A DNA stretch of 64,000 nt from Parafrankia discariae (lineage in GTDB: Bacteria > Actinomycetota > Actinomycetes > Frankiales > Frankiaceae), in NCBI RefSeq assembly GCF_000373365.1, contig NZ_KB891181.1, positions 1-64,000 of the forward strand, in the 5' to 3' direction. Both the position numbers and the translations under genes were made by a program. Below the pieces are notes generated by a model that was given only the letters and a program-made list of their open reading frames with translations, did not search any database and was not told the DNA's origin. Shown here piece after piece: positions 63,801-64,000 of the stretch. The number at the start of each line of letters is the position of its first letter. Position 1 is the first letter of the stretch.

Positions 63801-64000
63801 CGCCGGGCCGGCACCGGGCAGGCAGCCCAGCCTCACCGACCCGTCGCCGGCGGCGCTGGCCCGCGCGGCGGCGCTCGTCGCCGAGCGCCCGCCGCCCCCG
63901 GCGCTGCGTGACCTGCTGGTCCGCCGGGCCGCCCAGGTGATCGACTACTCGGGCGACTCGCTGGCGCGGCGCTTCCTCGGCCTGGTCGAGCAGGCGTCGG
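60814..64000 (+). CDS. Indolepyruvate-type ferredoxin oxidoreductase, fused, cut by window end
   Basis: At least 1062 codons from the GTG at 60814, still open at the window edge. This single-chain type joins an alpha-like part (VSGYPGSPLGTFDLTLDKLG, WGSQMGAVSGYAGVDGVVGA), a TPP part (FCSGCPHNRSTVFPDGALVG, LGDGTLSHSGILAIR, LYNTAVAMTGGQDVVGLM), a ferredoxin-like cluster site (VCEGCGDCGAKSNCLSV, CNRDYTCLDGDC) and a gamma domain near 63140 (ITGIGGTGIITASRILA-like). Such enzymes turn aryl pyruvates or other 2-oxoacids into acyl-CoAs with ferredoxin. An N-terminal Pro/Ala stretch is unusual. GTGA overlap with the amidohydrolase gene suggests one operon. Confidence 0.9.
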   Translation, partial: MTGVTGEPAAAGDVIEASPSEGPLVADPPAAEPPVPAPPAAALLSGVETVARLLVLRERLDARDGLTTATMVSGYPGSPLGTFDLTLDKLGDQLAEHRVLHRPGLNEELGAAVVWGSQMGAVSGYAGVDGVVGAWYGKTPGLDRCGDVLRHANAMGAGPNGGVVMFCGDDPTAKSSTLPCDSQYTFEDACVPVLYPGDQQEVLDLGVHAYRLSRYGGSWVGMKIVTAVADGIGSVDLDLARHTPEDPEDILVDGVPWRHRPQAKVGPHAVPGQEALVVDHRLRAAQAYVRHNGLDRVVGAGPGAPLGVVCAGKTYFDVVQAFADLGVRPGDLAAAGVRVLKLAMTYPVVESTVVEFARSVEEILVVEEKRPFVETQLRSILHQAGITAPVAGKKDLDGRALLSTVGELDPAAVGRALVRVRPALAAGRRDEPRRTALPLLALPSRPPGFCSGCPHNRSTVFPDGALVGGGVGCHGIMYFETRHQGMTSLPPTPMGAEGVPWIGLAPFVDEPHLIQNLGDGTLSHSGILAIRASVAAGVAVTFKILYNTAVAMTGGQDVVGLMDVPAMTRALEAEGVRRVVVCAEDPKRYGRRARWAPGVRVLGRDHLPEVQEELRGVAGVSVIIYDQRCAAESRRLRKRGLLPEPPRRVVINEAVCEGCGDCGAKSNCLSVLPVETELGVKRRVDDLSCNRDYTCLDGDCPSFVTVQPRSRTWPWTRSPAQRQARRAAKARRAAAAGGTDGAAGGTGGSGSARPALPAGTLPVPANPGVDGQYGIYVTGIGGTGIITASRILAAAAESAGLVVGGVDQTGLSQKAGAVVSHLHLAATRAEIGSATVGPGGADLYLSGDILQAAGGPQLERVRPGHTVAVVETELTPTTPMLQGGVTAPDDAQLRRAITDQVGPERVAFIAGRRIAERVFADQLLGNVVLLGAAFQLGGLPFTLDDVEHAMRRQGRAAAKNREAFEWGRWAAHDPAAAEASLAGPAGAGSAGSGTTGAGPAPGRQPSLTDPSPAALARAAALVAERPPPPALRDLLVRRAAQVIDYSGDSLARRFLGLVEQAS

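Overview
The window is GC-rich actinobacterial DNA that fits a nitrogen-fixing Frankia: a complete molybdenum-nitrogenase gene cluster in the Frankia order (nifHDK-EN-X-...-W-Z-B) lies beside typical actinomycete accessory genes (SCO252x-type cassette, FHA protein, 13E12-type HNH protein, P450 and acyl-CoA dehydrogenase modules). The genus call rests on gene order and protein character read by eye, not on a database search.

Layout. (1) 1-2.9 kb: cut-off IS4-type transposase, MscS-like channel, GNAT acetyltransferase. (2) 3.1-9.8 kb: a compact same-strand cassette of five uncharacterised families matching Streptomyces SCO2525-SCO2524-SCO2523-SCO2522-SCO2521 in that order, followed by a membrane-anchored protein. 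The P-loop protein has Arg in place of the Walker A lysine. (3) 9.8-15.9 kb: GNAT, lipoprotein, a fusion of effector-associated domain, nucleotidyl-cyclase-like domain and TIR domain, a small zincin, an FHA protein, a membrane redox pair (Rieske protein plus b561-like DUF6529 protein) and an unknown protein. (4) 16.7-34.1 kb: 17 same-strand genes: nifH, D, K, E, N, X, a DUF269 gene, a DUF683 gene, nifW, nifZ, nifB, an A-type/Nfu fusion, hesA, nifS, then korA, korB and a 7Fe ferredoxin. Most junctions are stop/start overlaps. The layout suggests that enzyme, cofactor assembly, Fe-S supply and an electron source (2-oxoacid:ferredoxin oxidoreductase plus ferredoxin) are expressed together. A perfect 14-bp dyad ends the block. 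nifV is not in this window. (5) 34.1-39.8 kb: GH26-like cell-surface glycosidase, a gene-poor 1.1-kb stretch with short repeats, a DUF222/HNH protein, and a graveyard of three decayed genes. (6) 39.8-64 kb: a catabolic island with P450, two aldehyde dehydrogenases, TetR and GntR regulators, three amidohydrolases of different types, two SDRs, four translationally coupled acyl-CoA dehydrogenases, a Rieske oxygenase, an NTF2-like protein, a 3Fe-4S-type ferredoxin, a zinc alcohol dehydrogenase and the start of an indolepyruvate-type ferredoxin oxidoreductase that runs off the window. Related dyads (TGAG-CTTACT type) in front of several of these units suggest one TetR regulon.

Most unusual observations: the SCO252x-type cassette with its altered P-loop, the EAD-cyclase-TIR fusion next door, the nif-linked A-type/Nfu fusion, the long Cys-Gly-rich tail on NifB, strong hairpins at internal nif junctions, and the shared operator-like sites of the catabolic island. 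No tRNA, rRNA or CRISPR array was seen.
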